The translations under genes and the position numbers were made by a program. Shown here one piece after another: positions 36,351 to 50,501 of a stretch of DNA of 64,000 nt; positions within the stretch are counted from its first letter, which is position 1; each line of letters begins with the position of its first letter. Source of the stretch: Strongyloides papillosus. Its lineage: Eukaryota > Nematoda > Chromadorea > Rhabditida > Strongyloididae. Under the pieces are notes generated by a model, which was not told where the DNA came from, made no database searches, and was given only the letters and a program-made list of their open reading frames with translations. The stretch is from NCBI GenBank assembly GCA_005656395.1, contig SRSI01000048.1, forward strand, positions 1,860,001 through 1,924,000, in the 5' to 3' direction.

Positions 36351-37722
36351 TTAATATTGAAAATAATTACGATCACCTCTTTTCATATATGGAACAGATT
36401 GACCATGTCCAAATTCAGGAACAGCCTTACAACAATAACATTCTATTAATTTTAAAGCTGTAGGCTTCAGTTGTTTCTTCATTTGTGGAGACCAAAATAT
36501 GTACATATAAAAAAGTACAGCATGGTGAGCATAATAAATAATATGGGACATGAAAAGTATAAAATTGAATGGTTGATCCTCTTGTGGTATATTAAAAATA
36601 TTTTGATAGATTCTTAAAGCATAATTAGGTAATTGGAGGCAAATAAAGGTGCTTGTTACAATTAGAAGTGATCTTGTTAATGTCAGATCAGATGTTTTTA
36701 ATTTATTTCCTTTTTTCTTTGATTTTGTATTAGTATTTGTTGTTGATTGCCCACTACAACCTCCGCCCATGCTTGACATACCAAATAATGTTTTTTTAGT
36801 ATGTGTTAAATCGTCAATACCGTTCCCTCCACCTGTTTGTAAATTATTTTCATTTGTCTCTGTACTCGGAACCTTTAAAAATCTAACTCTTAAAACACCT
36901 GATGCATATATTTTCATGCATTCTCTATATCTGTATATGGATAAACAATTAACAGTAACAATAAATATTGATGGAAGTATTGTACATATTGTTAGATCAA
37001 AGAACAGAAAAAAATTTGCAATATCTTGAAGTGAGATACCTAAAACATATTCATCACTTCGTAATCCACAAAATGGTCTTCCATCAATATCATACTCGAT
37101 ATCAGCTAAATAAAAACACCATGAATAAAATATTGCTCCTATTAATATTGTTCCAAGTATAGCATAATTAGCAAATTTTTTATTACAAATATATTTACGT
37201 AATTCTAAAAAAAAATAATTTTATAAAACAACAAATGAAAAAAGACTTACTTGGACGGTATAAAATAAGTACACGGTCGAAAGAAACCCAACAAATCATC
37301 CAACTACAAACAAAGTCGGATGACTGTGGCAAGAAGGTAAATAATTTGCACCCATAGGTCCATGATGAATAGAATGACCATGTATTAATAGCTGTATCAG
37401 TGAATACAATAAAAAGACATGAAATAAAAATACAACTACATACAGATAACATAGTCAAATAAGCATTAGAGGTTAATCTTTTTAACCAATAATTAGTTTT
37501 TAAAATAATTAAGGCCATGGAATTTCCAAGGATTCCAATGACACAAAAAACCGGAATAATATATCTTATATAGAATCTAAATTGCTTATAAATGCCATTT
37601 TGATATCCCTCATCCATTGGTAATTGATCTTCATAAGTAAGAGTTTCTGTTAAATTATTTATGACATTTTTTAGGAGATAACTACTATTATCTATACTTT
37701 CGATTACCCTTTCATTATCCAT
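36351..37722 (-). CDS. Class A (rhodopsin-like) neuropeptide-type GPCR
   Basis: Two phase-consistent exons, 37251-37722 and 36351-37204, give 441 residues. The N-terminus has several N-glycosylation sites (NSS, NLT). TM1 contains GILGNSMALIIL with the conserved N. TM3 ends WVSFDRVLILYRP (DRV in place of DRY). A cysteine pair is plausible (YGCKLF and PFCGLR). A long serine/glycine/lysine-rich third cytoplasmic loop (about residues 290-350) precedes TM6, LTRSLLIVTSTFICLQLPNY. TM7 carries YMYIFWSPQ where NPxxY is usual. These variants occur in nematode peptide-receptor families. The ligand is not predictable. The gene is intact and convergent with pde-1. Confidence 0.8.
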
Positions 37723-40700
37723 TTCTTTTAAAATATAATTAACTAAAATGAAAGTGTATGATATAAGTTATCAATAACAATATATTTTACAAAATTTTAT
37801 ATAATAACATATATTTTAAAAAATAAGAAACAAAAAAGTAAGTTTGTTTTTATATAATAATAACATATTTATATGCATTAATTTGACATAAAACGTAGTA
37901 ACTAAAAAGCTTTAAGTGAAAAAGAAAGAGGAAAAAATTAGTAAACTTATAATATATCCTACGCCCTATTCATTAAAATTACATTTTTGAAGGAAAAATA
38001 AAATTATTTATTATTACACCTTTACATGATAAAAAAAACACTTTATATAATAACATTCCAATGTCTTTACGTAAATAATAATAAATGAATATGTATTTTT
38101 TTTCCTTTCATTTTTTTATACCATATATTAATGTAATATTAAAAAATGCTTTTAATCAGAGTGACGATATATAAAGATGTAGTAAATAATAAGTACATAT
38201 GTTATTTTTCCACAAAAAAATAGAATTTTTATCTCATAATCATCACTAGCTAATGAGATATGTTATGATGCTATATATAACTTACTTTCATACTATAATA
38301 TCCTTTCCTACAACATTTACAAAGGATAATTACATGATAAAAAATAAATTAATTTTTTGTATATATTTACTTAATAATAACACATTATAACTCATAGAAA
38401 GATGTGTTTTTTGTAGAAAATTTATCAAATATTTATTAGAAATATTATTTATTGAAATATTATTAAAAGAAAAGGAATTTTGGAAAATTAATTGGTGTGT
38501 GAACCCAATTATAAAATAATAAATGAGATAAAAATAATTGCATATATAAAACAAAGTGGTATAATTAAAATTTTCCTATCTCATTTAATTAAAATCAAAC
38601 TTATTTTTATCAGGAGATAATGATATTAAGAAATGTAATAATATTCTATTATTGAAATTTATATGATTACTCACTTATCACTCTCTCTCTCTTCAACTAT
38701 TTTGTTATACCTTTATATAACTTAGAATAAGTAAGACTTCTAGCAGAATATATATAACTCAATATAATGACGGCAATTTATTTAATAACAAATATAAAAA
38801 TAAATAAGTTTTTACATAAATAATAATATTAAATTCTTAGCAATAAAATGTTTATCAATCCTTCTATTGGTCAAAAATTTTAACATAACTAAAATCTTCA
38901 TAAAATTATATTCCATAATAATACATAAAAAGAGATATATCTGTTTTTCTTATCATCAAATTATATCCATAACATTAGCATTAAATTAAGAGACTAAACG
39001 TTTTTTGATTATATTTACCCTTCTAACAATACATTTTTCTTGCAGTAAAAGAGAGGAAATAAATTATATAGTCTAAAAATATTTATATTAGACTATTTTG
39101 TCTTTAGAAAAAAAACAAAATAAAAGAAGAATTATAAATTAACTAATTTTTAGTGAAATAATAATTAACTAGAAACAACTTAAATTTTCTAAAGATCTTT
39201 TATTATACAAATAATTTCATGGATTATATTCTTGAAAACCTACAAAAAAATTTATGTTTAATTACAGCTTATTTGAACTAGTGATAACAATGACTAAGAT
39301 AGATAATAAAAGAAATTTCTAAGTTCGTTAACTTTCTTGTTTAGAAAAATTTTTAATTTTCCTTTTCAGATGAGAAAAACAAAAAAATTTATTTAAAAAA
39401 AAAACAAACATTTATCAAGGATATAATTTAAAACTTTCCATACAATACATTAAATTTATTTTTTCTAAAAATATTATAATAAATTTTAATTCCCAAATCA
39501 ATGGGCATGAAGTATAAAAGTTTCTTTTATTTTAAAAACTACAATCAAAAATACTCCAACGGACAAAACACTTTGAAATGTTATAATAATAACACATCCA
39601 TCTAAACATTCATTTCTCACTCAGTTATCATTTTCAATAGTGGACATAAAAACAAATGTAGTAATAAAAAGTTATCCTCTTCTATTATAAAATTTTCAAT
39701 ATTAAACCCCCTATGGGCTGATTTTTATTCCAGATAACTATTTAAAAAATATTGCCTTTTATTCTAAAAACCCAAATTTTCCTCAAATTTTCCCCCCTTT
39801 TGCATATTTATTTATTTATTATGTAACTATATATATGAATTTGTATATCTATATATAATTCTTTCTCTAGAAAGCCCCTAAAACTTTATTTTTTAACTAT
39901 TGACAAATATACATAATTTTCACTTAAATTTGAAAATTTTTTATTACTTTTCTTCAATATAAGTATTTTAAAATATAATATGATTAAATATTTAGTAATT
40001 GCTTATTTAAAGTAACAATATTATTATAATTTGAAAACTATGCAAAATAGATGAAAGATGTTCTTAAGGACAAAAGTGAAATAATTTCTAAATTAGAAAA
40101 AAAATGGCAATAATTTTTTATTTTTTAAATCATAATAAAATATTAAAATCTTCATGTATAGATAAGATATTCTTATCAAAAGCTTAAACTTCTTATATAC
40201 TTTAATAAAAAATTAAAAAAAGATAGTTTAAGCAAATTATTTTTTAATGTTCTAAGAAGCATATATAAATATATACTTAAAAGACAAGTACATTTAAATG
40301 ATCTATACATTTTACATAGTAAAGTTGTTAAGGAAGTAAAATTAATCTTTCTCTATCTATCGTTTTATTTATTTATTTTATATTATGTTTTTTTTTAAAT
40401 AACAACATGTAAATACTTTTGTACTATAACATAGATGTTTTTCTTCAAATCTCTAAATTATCGAAAAGTAATTTATTATTTATCCCAAATGAGAATTAAT
40501 AATGCTAAATAATTTTTCAACTCAGTAAGAGGATGACATAGGATAGAGCAAAAAAATGATTTGAAGATTGATTTAAAGTCATAACTATTTTTAAAAAAGC
40601 AATCAAATCACTTCCTTTTCTTTTTAAATAGTAAATACTGTAATATGGAAATTATTTTAACATGCAAAACTTCCTCAAGAAAGATATTTTACAACAAATT

Positions 40701-43700
40701 AAAAATAAAAAAATAGAAAATAATTTTTTTATATTTATTTAGAGTAGAATAAAGAATAAATTAATGTTAAAAAATTAACATGTTATTGATACTGAAAAAA
40801 TGTAGAATATTTATTGATAAGCTTACCATATTATTTTTTTAAAGAAAAAATAAATATGATATATATTTAATTATTAAAGTAATGTTTGAATGTTTCTTCC
40901 AAAAAAAAAAATAGCAAAATAATATTTTTTATCATCTAAACCTTTTAATATGTTTGCAAAAATTAGCTGGTAGAAATAGCATAATATGATTAAAAATTGC
41001 ATATTATATTAAGGAAAATAATTAAAATATAAAATACACCATAACAACAATAAAGTTTTCATAAAAGTGAAGTATCTCATATTAGTTTGAAAATTATTTA
41101 ATTATTCTAATATAAATAGTAACATATAAAATTAACTTTTTCTATCCTCTTATTTCTTAATATTATCAGTACCATCAAAAAGTACATGTGATTTTAGTTA
41201 ATTTTCTATTTTTTTTTAAAATAATTTATTTCAATACAAAGGTTTTTTTGAAAAAATAGAAAAAACACCTCCTAAAAGGTTGTAAATATTATCTTTTGAG
41301 ATTATAATGACTTTTGAAACATAAAAAGCGTTTTGATAATAGTCAAAAAAGAAGCAACAATTATTGGTATGGTAAATAAAGAAAATCAAAGATCCTTTTT
41401 TTGAGCTTAAGACAAAGAAATGTAAATATTTTTTCCTATACGTTTTATATAAACTTAACAATAGTTTAATTTTGTTATCAAAATAAATTTTTAAATATCT
41501 TTTTATCCAATTACTTAACATTTAAAACATTTAGAATTAAAAGGAAATTTCATAGAAATTATTCCCATTGTACTTTTACTTTTATAGTTTATATTTTATA
41601 TATAAAAGGTTTATCTTGAATTAATACATTTATATATTTCGTTTTTTTTCAATTTATACTGATAAAAAGTACAAAATTATACTTTCGATTAAAAGCTTTT
41701 CTTCCTACAAAATGTTAGTAATTTACGTTAAATTTTCAAAAAATCTGGATGAATTAATAACATCATTAAAATACTTTTTACACATTTTATAAGAGTAAAA
41801 TTTCATAGAATATAACTTGAATATGAGATAAGTATGTAGCCAAAAGTAAAATAAGCACAATATTTTATCTATTTTATCAAAGTTTATTCTTACACTTTAC
41901 ACAAATTATAAAGCATAAAAGATGCAAAATTATTGAATTCGATAACGAAAAATATTATATTTCACCTTCTATTACATCATTTTTGTTTTTTATTCTGATT
42001 ATTTCAAAGATAAATTAGCAATATTCCTTAAGAAGATAAAAAACTATTAATTTCCTGTTTTTCAATTTAAATAATTCGAAATTCCTATCTTTTTTGATAA
42101 TAACCTATTACCATCATCTTCTCCGTTTATTTTATTTCTAATTTGCATTTTTCTAAAAATTATAATATATGCTGTTATTATTTTTTATAATCTTTACTTG
42201 TCACATTCATTTTCGATGACTTGTAAACAAAAAATTTTTCTATCGATTTACAATTTAGTTATTTTTCTTCTATCCCAATCGTTTATATCTGTAATTAAAT
42301 TTCTATTTATCTATCACTCCTATAAAATTATTCTTTTTACTGATAACTACAGAAAATTCCAATTTATGAATTTGATTTATATTATAAAATATCTAACATT
42401 TCTCCTACTTCTTTGGGTTAATGCATAAAAAAAAGGAAAGAAATAATTATCATTTTATTTGGTGGAATTTAAGTTTATTAATCCTTATAACAAATATTTA
42501 ATATTATTAAACATTCACAGTTTTTTTAGCCCAGACATAAGTGAATTATTTAAATATCAAGATTTATCTTATTTAGTTTTTTATTTTTTGATGGAAAATA
42601 TTGAAGGCCTATTTAGTGATAACAACATTAATGATATTAAAAGGGATGTACCTTTTTGTGAGTAGAGAAAATTTTGATAACACAAAGGCAATTTTACTAA
42701 TTATAAAAAAATCTTCAATAACACTTATTGATAATAGCATTCTTTATAATCGACCATTATTGTTGTGGTTCTCCCCATGTTTTGTCAAAATTGAAAGGCA
42801 ATATTAAAACGCCTACGATAAAAGACATCGGAAAGAATCTCGAATCTTCCAACTACAATGAAAAAATAATAACATATAAAAAATAATTACAAATTAATAT
42901 TTCCCAAATAAAAGCGTAATTCAAACTTCAACCAAAAAACTTATAAATTGAGTTAGAGTTCCATAATATTACTTGTTTATTTTATTTTTATAAAACACTC
43001 TCAAGTAAGATACCTTTTATTTATCAAAAAAATATTTTTATTACATGAGAAAGATAAATAAGAGGAAAACTTCTATTTTTTCACACAGAAATAGATTATC
43101 AACGTCCACAAATCAAAAATCTTCCATTGGAGAATGGTTATTATGAAGTGATGTCAACCAAAAAAAATATTTCATTTTCCAGATACTTTCAACATACTCA
43201 TAATCATCCTCTACGTTGGCATTTGAGATCTTTCATAAAATAACAAAAACCAAAATAAAAGAATCATTTGATATATATGTGATTGATTAATATTAATCTA
43301 CCACAAAAACATGTCTTTCAAAATGATGTATGATAACAAAAAGTTGGTAGAATAAGTTAAAAAAATAAATATAATAATTTATTATTATGGTATACAAAAA
43401 AATCCTATAAAAAATTACTTCAAATGAATATTCAAAAAAAGAAGTAGACTGTTTCGTAATTTTATGAATATCTCAATTAATTACACAAATACGAAGATTA
43501 TTTTTTATAAAATATTGGAAACTTAAATATTTGTTAATTAATTCGTCTCATAAAGCTTAACTAAAAACTTCCTGACAAAGACATATTTTATTTTTTCATA
43601 CACCATCATTTTTTAATAATTAATTGTTTATTGAACTGTTGAAACCATTTCCGTATTCTTCTTCTATGAATTTTTTGAATATTTATCAAAATACTAGTAA

Positions 43701-44930
43701 GCATATAATATGTTATTGTAAAAATAATCCTAAGAAAAGATGAAGATGGAAGTATAAGGGTTCATTGATCAAATTACCCTCTTAGTAAAGACTTTAAATT
43801 TATGAAAAGTTCATTGCACAATGACTTTTGAGTGATAAGTAGAAAATTTGAAGAAAATATAATTAAGAGCTAAAAATTGTGCTTTCTACTTCCTTATACA
43901 TAGTATTTTTTTGTTCCTCAAAATTATTAATGGTATAATTTTTCATCCACTAAAAGTAGATACAAACTAACAAAAACTTGAAAAATGAGAATCACATTTA
44001 CGTCAAGAGATGGCAAAGTAAACACAATTATAAGCGGTGAATAAGACAAATTAGTTTCTTCAACTATAAACTAATAAAAAGTAGAATGCTAATCTAAAAT
44101 AATTAACTAATGTAATCACCAAGCCAAAATATAGATTATCTAAACAAATTTACGTAATGAGTTCATTCTATATACTCATTGCACTTGTAGCTATTTAAGA
44201 TTATCGCATTTGTTCTATGTTTTTTAAACTTACTGACAATGACAACCCTATGTTGTAAACTTTAAGATGCCACTTATTAACAGCGAAAATTCCTAACTTT
44301 ACCACTCGAAAAAAATCTGAATGAATTTTGTAACCTCAAAACACAACACAAAAGAAGAAGGTACATGAAATATACAAGAATCAGTTTACTTGCTAAATGA
44401 ATATATAATCGTTTGCATCCTTACAGTACTATATACTGATTGCCTAAGATTATAGTCTTTTAAACTAAAAAAAACATGAAAAAATAAATTTCCATCCCAT
44501 CGTGATCACAATACATTTATTTATACAGAGGCAATCTGTGGGTGACTTGAACCCAAAAAGAAAGCCATATATGTCTTAAAAAGATTATTTGAAAACAGCA
44601 TCTCAAAAATTTTTTTCGTCATTAGAATTTTATTGTTTCATGTTTCATCGTTTTTTTTATATCAAGATTTCTCCCTACTTTTCCACTATAATCCTAAGAA
44701 TGGTCTTATTCTAGCTGAGTGATTGCTTCTTTTCTCTTTTTTGATAGGGATAATAAGCAAAATGGCCTTGTTTGTTGATAGTTAGGTTATTAATTTTTGT
44801 TTTACAATATTTCGATGAAACCTTTTGTAGTCACTTTGTCCTACTGTAGAATTTTTTGCCCACAATACTTTGAGTCCACTATATATTCTTATCTATAAAG
44901 TATTTATATTTTTGGTAGTTTATTTTAGCG
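37723..44930. other. 7 kb gene desert
   Basis: Very AT-rich DNA with no exon I can support. Frames at 38330-38554, 41231-41521, 42198-42428, 42459-42665 and 42601-42807 are rich in F, I, Y, K and N without motifs. A short CT microsatellite lies near 38684-38695. The stretch from about 43.9 kb on is slightly richer in GC as the Nup133 gene approaches. Confidence 0.55.
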
Positions 44931-45020
44931 TTGTTATTTTGCCGCCAAAATGGGGTAAAAGTTCACTTCGAACGTTCTCTACTCGTACTTCAAAGCTTCA
45001 TTATTTTTAATCCTGTTATT

Positions 45021-45025
45021 TTCAG
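45021..45025 (+). promoter_or_regulatory. Probable spliced-leader acceptor of the Nup133 gene
   Basis: TTATTTTCAG ends five bases before the ATG at 45031. No compatible upstream coding exon is visible, so this looks like a trans-splice acceptor rather than an intron end. Confidence 0.5.
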
Positions 45026-45030
45026 AAACA

Positions 45031-47752
45031 ATGAAAGATCTCCAAGTTTATTTGAAGCCTTCACTTTCAAACTACCCTACTCATATAAAAGGCCTCTTCT
45101 GCTCGATTATCGATAGAAATGAATTGGTAATAGGCTATGATTCTTCTGTTAACTGTGGATGGGCTCTACGAGATAAGGAACTCTATGTATGGAGGGATGA
45201 CTTGACAGCTAATGGTCAAAGTGGTACTGGTGAAAGGAATACTTTGGAGTCGCTTCAAGCCTATAAACTTAATGCTCCAATTACGGGATTGGTCTTCTCT
45301 GATAAGCATGTCGCTTTCTACAAGAATAGTGCATATCCGACACCGTCTGTTATAGTTGTTGCTCCAGAAGGGAATGTAAGGTTTTGGCCGTCATTAGAGG
45401 AAAAAGCTGTCAGTCTCTCGATTCCTTTAGATGGAGATGTCGTTGTTGAAGTCTTTTTCAAAGTAATCGATGACTCTTCATCCTTCATCATCACTACGGC
45501 ATCTGGTGACGTCTATCAAATACCGCTTTTACCTGTTAATGAAACTAAGATTGCTACAGGAAAACTTCACGTCGTCAAGTTAAATTCGAAGCATGGAACG
45601 GGCCTTACAAGTAGATTGTCAAGGAGTTTGTTCAAAGGAGACGCAGAAAAGAACAACTATCTCAAGGCTTCCTTTTTTACTGAGGACAATGAGACTCTAC
45701 ACCTGGAGGACTTATCGTTAATCCAGGTTTTTTCTTCAACAATACGTGGATATAATGTAGGGAAATGCAGTTCCATATGGGAATTTGATGCTGGATCTGC
45801 GGTTGCAAAAGAATTTCTAAAGCATTATGAAGGTGTACTAACAATTGATGAACCTGGTAGTCTCCATACACGTACTCATATTATTGATGCTTTTGGAGAT
45901 AACTCTTGTATATATGTCTTGTTTACAACTCGTCCAAAGGTTTCCTTCAGCAGTACTGTCGCATTGTATCTTGGGAGAGTTGCTCTTCCAGAGGATTTCC
46001 GCGACGGTATCTCTAATTTTGATTGGCTGTCTCCAGTTAATCTACCGTCTTCTATCGTTCAGACAATTTCAAATAATAATGGCTGGGATAAGATAAAGAT
46101 CGCCTACTTCCAACAGACAGGATTATTTATCTACTGCAGGGATATTATTGCGAACTTCAAGATTGAGACACAAACATTTAAGAGTGTTTCAATTGTCTAC
46201 AACTGTCATTTGGAACTTAAGGAGAAATGTTTTGGTTACAAAGTTATTGGAGAAACACTTGTGTGTTTTGCTGAACTAGATGGACCTGCCTACATACGTC
46301 TACTTCCTATTGGATTTGAGGCATCGTTTGTTGAAGCAAAGAAAATGGACCAATATTTAGCTGATATCTTAAAGCCTTCGCGCTCAAAAAAAACCTTTGT
46401 ACAAGTTATTGTATAGTGGATTCTTGAACTTTTGCCAATTTTACCAAGATGACCCTAAAGTTGATTTATTAGAGGAATTTAAAAACACTGGAACTACAGA
46501 GGAACGTGGATCCACTGTTGTTGATATGATGAAATCCTTGGTGAATTCGTCTCCAGAGGTTGACGACGGATCAAAGAAAACTTCTGGATCAAGGAAATCA
46601 AGAGGCATCAAATCAAGCAAAACAAAAGATATGTTTGGGATTCAAAATCAATTGGAGGATAAACTTGCTCTCTGTAAGATATTTATTGCTTTTATTAAAA
46701 ACCAAGGATTGGAATCGAATGTATGCTTGGGGAAAACACAACACCTTGCTGATGTTGTTGAAATGATGGAACTTCTTCAATGTGCATCCGCCATATTTGA
46801 GTTTACCTCTCCTGAATCGACACCTTACATTTATGAAGTAATACATTCATGTGTCAACCAACGTAATGAAAGAGACCAAAGTTTATCTGTAATCCAAACA
46901 TTCTATAAATTTATTACAGAAGTTGATGAGATCTTTGGTCATTCTTATGTTTTCCTTGAAACTATTTTAAAGAGTGATAGAGATACAGAAGTCATTGATA
47001 AAGCTATGGAAGTTATCGGAATTATTTCTTGTATTCTTGATAGGATTAAATCTTACCGTTCTGAGGAATGGGCTCTTGTTGTAAGGACTTCTAAAGTTAG
47101 ATCGTGGACATCACGTCATGGATTTCTTGGGAACTTATTGAAAATCCAGAAACTAATGTCTGGAATCATTGATGATGTAGCAACTAGAAGAAGTGTCTTA
47201 AAATCTTTTAAATCATTCTACATCACAATAATTGAATTTATATTGGAGGAGCAAGCTGGAGTTAAGGACATAGTAAATTCCTACCTCATTCGTAATCTAA
47301 TTGAGATTGGCTTTATTGATGCTGGAATAACTAATGCTGAGAAATACTGTGATTTTAAGACACTTATAGCTTATGCTATGGGTTTAGATGAGTCTGATAG
47401 AGTAGCTACATTGGAGAAATATAAGAAAAAGTTTGCTTCAAAGAACTTTGAAATAGCTCTATATGACTACTACCGTGAGAATCAGATGCTTACTGAACTA
47501 CTAAATGAGAAGAGCCCAAATGTGGATGATTATCTTAAGTCTTATGATGCTATCAATTGGATGCGTCATGTAGATAATAAAGAGTATGGAAAAGCAGCAC
47601 AATGCCTTTTCAATGCTGCTTCTGGACTCCAGGCTAACTCCAAAAGAGAGATGCTTCTTCTTCTTGGGAAATTAAGTTGTTACTGTGAAAGAGAGGAGAA
47701 TGTGAATCTTATAAATGAATTTAATAGTCAACTTTATGGTGATTCCTCTTAA
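45031..47752 (+). CDS. npp-15: Nucleoporin Nup133, with one 1-base frameshift
   Basis: A scaffold component of the Y-complex of the nuclear pore. The N-terminal half (45031-46380) is a beta-propeller with Nup133 signatures: CGWALRDKELYVWR, VVAPEGNVRFWPSLE, SFIITTASGDVYQIPL and a LTSRLSRSLFKG segment matching the membrane-binding loop region of Nup133. The C-terminal half is alpha-helical, with LIRNLIEIGFIDAG and SYDAINWMRHVDNKEYGKAA near the end. The first frame would stop at 46414-46416; coding continues one base over from an A8 run at 46386-46393. With seven A the reading is continuous (RSKKPLYKLLYSGF), giving about 906 residues, shorter than the 1156 of human Nup133. Neither half has other lesions, so an assembly indel is the likeliest cause. 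No introns are seen. Confidence 0.85.
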
Positions 47753-48144
47753 GTTTTATAGTCTTTCTGTATTGTATTTTTTTTTGTACTATTTCTACCT
47801 TTTTATACTATTTAATTTTTTTTACTGTGTATATAATTGTATATATATTAACCAATTAAATTGCCTTGTTTGGAATAGTTTAATTCTCCAGGTGGGGGAT
47901 CTTTATTTTGGAAATACAATGTTTAATTGTTGATATTTTTTGTCATAAAGTAAACTTTTTAGTGATAGTATTTTCGAGAAATAAAATTGTATTCCATTAT
48001 TAATTGTCAGTCTAAATTGTAGGTAACAAAGTGTAAAATAAGAAATACTTCATGTTAAATTTAGCTTTTATAAATTTAATAATAAAAAAAAAACATAATA
48101 ACTTTTATACAAATACATAACAAAAAAAGAAATACACAAACGAG
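47753..48144. other. Convergent spacer between Nup133 and kap-1
   Basis: T-rich then A-rich 3' flanking sequence with AATAAA-like motifs on both strands; no gene seen. Confidence 0.45.
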
Positions 48145-50501
48145 CTAATCATCAAAATCTTTTCCATTACTCAAAAACTCATCAACATCCAAAACAACAT
48201 TTTCATTGTCATAATATGATTCACCAGCTAAATCGATGTTCTCAATATCCGATATTGAATCATTTATCATTTCCAACCACTGAGCATTGTGCCATCGAAA
48301 TCTTTCTCCATCAATCTTTTGGCCCACTCCTTGGATGATTCTGATATTACTTGTAGAGCTTGGTCACACATATTTCTTATTGGTTCATTAGTATCATGCA
48401 TCAAGTCAATCAAATAAGCGGCTATCTCAGACTTCTTTTTTGTAGAATCCATTAATATGTGACAACATGACTCATGAACTAGAAGTTTATAAAAAAGATA
48501 AACTATTTGTATCACTATTTCATCATCTTCTTGTTTCTTATTTAAAAGATTAATCAAGTTATCAGAGTATTCCAAAATTTTTTGAGCTCCATTTTCTGTT
48601 GTAGCTATGGTTGATGAGAACATTAGTAATTGAAGTAGCATATCATCGGGAACATTAACATTCCTCTTGTCACTAACAAAAGCTTTCTTTAAAATGTCAA
48701 ATATTTTGTATCTATCACATATTTCAACCCATTCTGAAGCTTGTATATGAACAGCTGTTCCAAGACAATCTAAACCAAATGAATAATCTTTCAATCTCCC
48801 ATTATCTCTAAAAAAATCTTCTTCATTTCCCTTATTATCACTCATAAATTTTATAAAAGGTTCGTAACATTTTTTCATAAATTTTTCCATAAACATTCTA
48901 TACATTTAGCATCCTTAAAAGTATTTTGTGTAGCACCATTATGTGAAGCAACGTTCCTAACAACTTTTATTAATAAATTATCAACCTCCTTACTATTATC
49001 ACTATTATAATCATTCCCCATTGCCAAATCAATTAAAAATTCTAGTCCTTTACCATTAGATCCACATATTAATTGAGAATTTCTTTTTTCAAGTGAAACA
49101 TTTATTAACAAGCTTTTATCAATATTATCAGCTTTCTTCTCAATAACCTTTCTCATTAATATAGTTATAATATCAGAGAATGTTATCATAGCTTTGGCAT
49201 CATCAATAATACTTAATTGGTATATTAAATTCCTTGCTGTAATCGAAGCATAAGGTCCCTCTAAATAAGGAGCAATATATGTAATAATATTTTGTTTTAC
49301 CATCCTTTTTTCTAAGATTTTCATCAAAAGATAAATTAAATAATATTTTAAAAACCACTTTTCTTAGAAATACATCTGATCGGAAGTCTTTTGATTTAAC
49401 AATCTTATTGGAACATATCTTCTCAACAATTCCTTCATCAGTAAACGTTTGTTTATTTTCAATGAAACAACTTAACTTCCAAAGGAAATTTAAAGTAACT
49501 AAAAGTAAAGGTATCGTTGGTTGGAGGGTAAGACAATTTGATATCAGATGAATTATTCCTTTATTAACAATTTTAACTTCTGTTTTCATATCATCAGCAA
49601 TATACAACAACAACTGATAACTAGATGTCAACAATTGAGGACTGTTTCTTCAATGCAACTTCCCATTTTTTCCTTGAATTACTATTATTTAATCCATTTT
49701 TGTCACTCTCACTATAATTTTTTCAATTCCTTCAACCATGCCTCTCTCCTTTTTTGTTCAAATTCAATCATCTGTATAAATAATAACCCAATCTTATTCT
49801 GTCCAATGATAGAGTGAAATGAACTATACTGAGAAAATTGTACGAATATCATTGTTATATTATTAGCTAAATCATATGACTTCTTCCAATCATCTCTAAA
49901 AACTCTAACTAATATTGGTATTAAAGTTTGATTCTGAGATAATGTAGATAAATTTATATTATTACATGCTAATGATAAGATGTAAGATGATGCTTTTGTT
50001 TTTTTCTGGTAACTCCTCATACAAATCTTCTATATAATTATCTAATTTGGTTATATCTCCAGTAAAGTTGTCTGTGGAAGGAGAGGGCTAACTACCGTTG
50101 AGCTACCAGAATTCATTAGGAATCTTTTAACAATAAAATAACATAATTGTTCCAAGTCTGGTAATTTGTGTTCCGGTATTATTGGTGCCTTTGACATTAT
50201 ATGCTTAGACAAATATGAAACATCAATATTTTCTTTGAGATCTTTTAAATAGATTCTAAAAGATGAAGTTTAACAAATATTGCAAGACAAAACTTACACT
50301 GACTGTGACGACCTTTGCTGGAACTCCTTTGATATCGTTAACATTTGGAGTATAGTGAACAATAATTGCAGGCTCTGTTGGATGTGCCTCTAACTCAACT
50401 TTTTGGCTTCTTCTAAATATAAAAATTAAAAACAAATTACCTTATTATAATTAATTACAGATAAAAACCTACCCCACACCTGAATTACTAATTCTACTCA
50501 T
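48145..50501 (-). pseudogene. kap-1: Kinesin-associated protein 3 (KAP3), multiply frameshifted
   Basis: KAP3 is the armadillo-repeat accessory subunit of heterotrimeric kinesin-II, which carries cargo in cilia. Diagnostic stretches in order are AHPTEPAIIVHY, YIEDLYEELP, YILSLACNNINLSTLSQN, ITARNLIYQLSI, NSQLICGSNGKGLEFL, VASHNGATQNTF, QEDDEIVIQIVYLFYKL, AAYLIDLMHDTNEPIRNMCD and RFRWHNAQWLEMI. The first exons are 50473-50501 (ATG) and 50298-50412; the rest runs down from 50255. Frame breaks are at the exon 2/3 junction and near 50060-50100, 49999-50005, 49718-49723, 49629-49635, 49306-49311, 48905-48907 and 48303-48305. Most fall in short T runs (A runs on the coding strand). Between breaks, conservation is good and stops are absent. 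Either the gene died recently or this stretch is badly assembled; intact long genes nearby argue for decay. Automated annotation may show several small ORFs. Confidence 0.78.

Noticed and set aside
41231..42807. Small genes in the large desert
   Set aside because: Compositional frames rich in F, Y, K and N, overlapping each other, without family features.
46386..46400. Programmed +1 ribosomal frameshift in Nup133
   Set aside because: No slow codon or stop codon at the shift site and no known precedent in Nup133; a homopolymer indel explains it more simply.
50060..50100. tRNA-like A-box (AGCTCAACGGTAGTTAG on the minus strand)
   Set aside because: There is no matching T-arm with GGTTCGA and no acceptor stem; it lies inside the kap-1 coding remnant.
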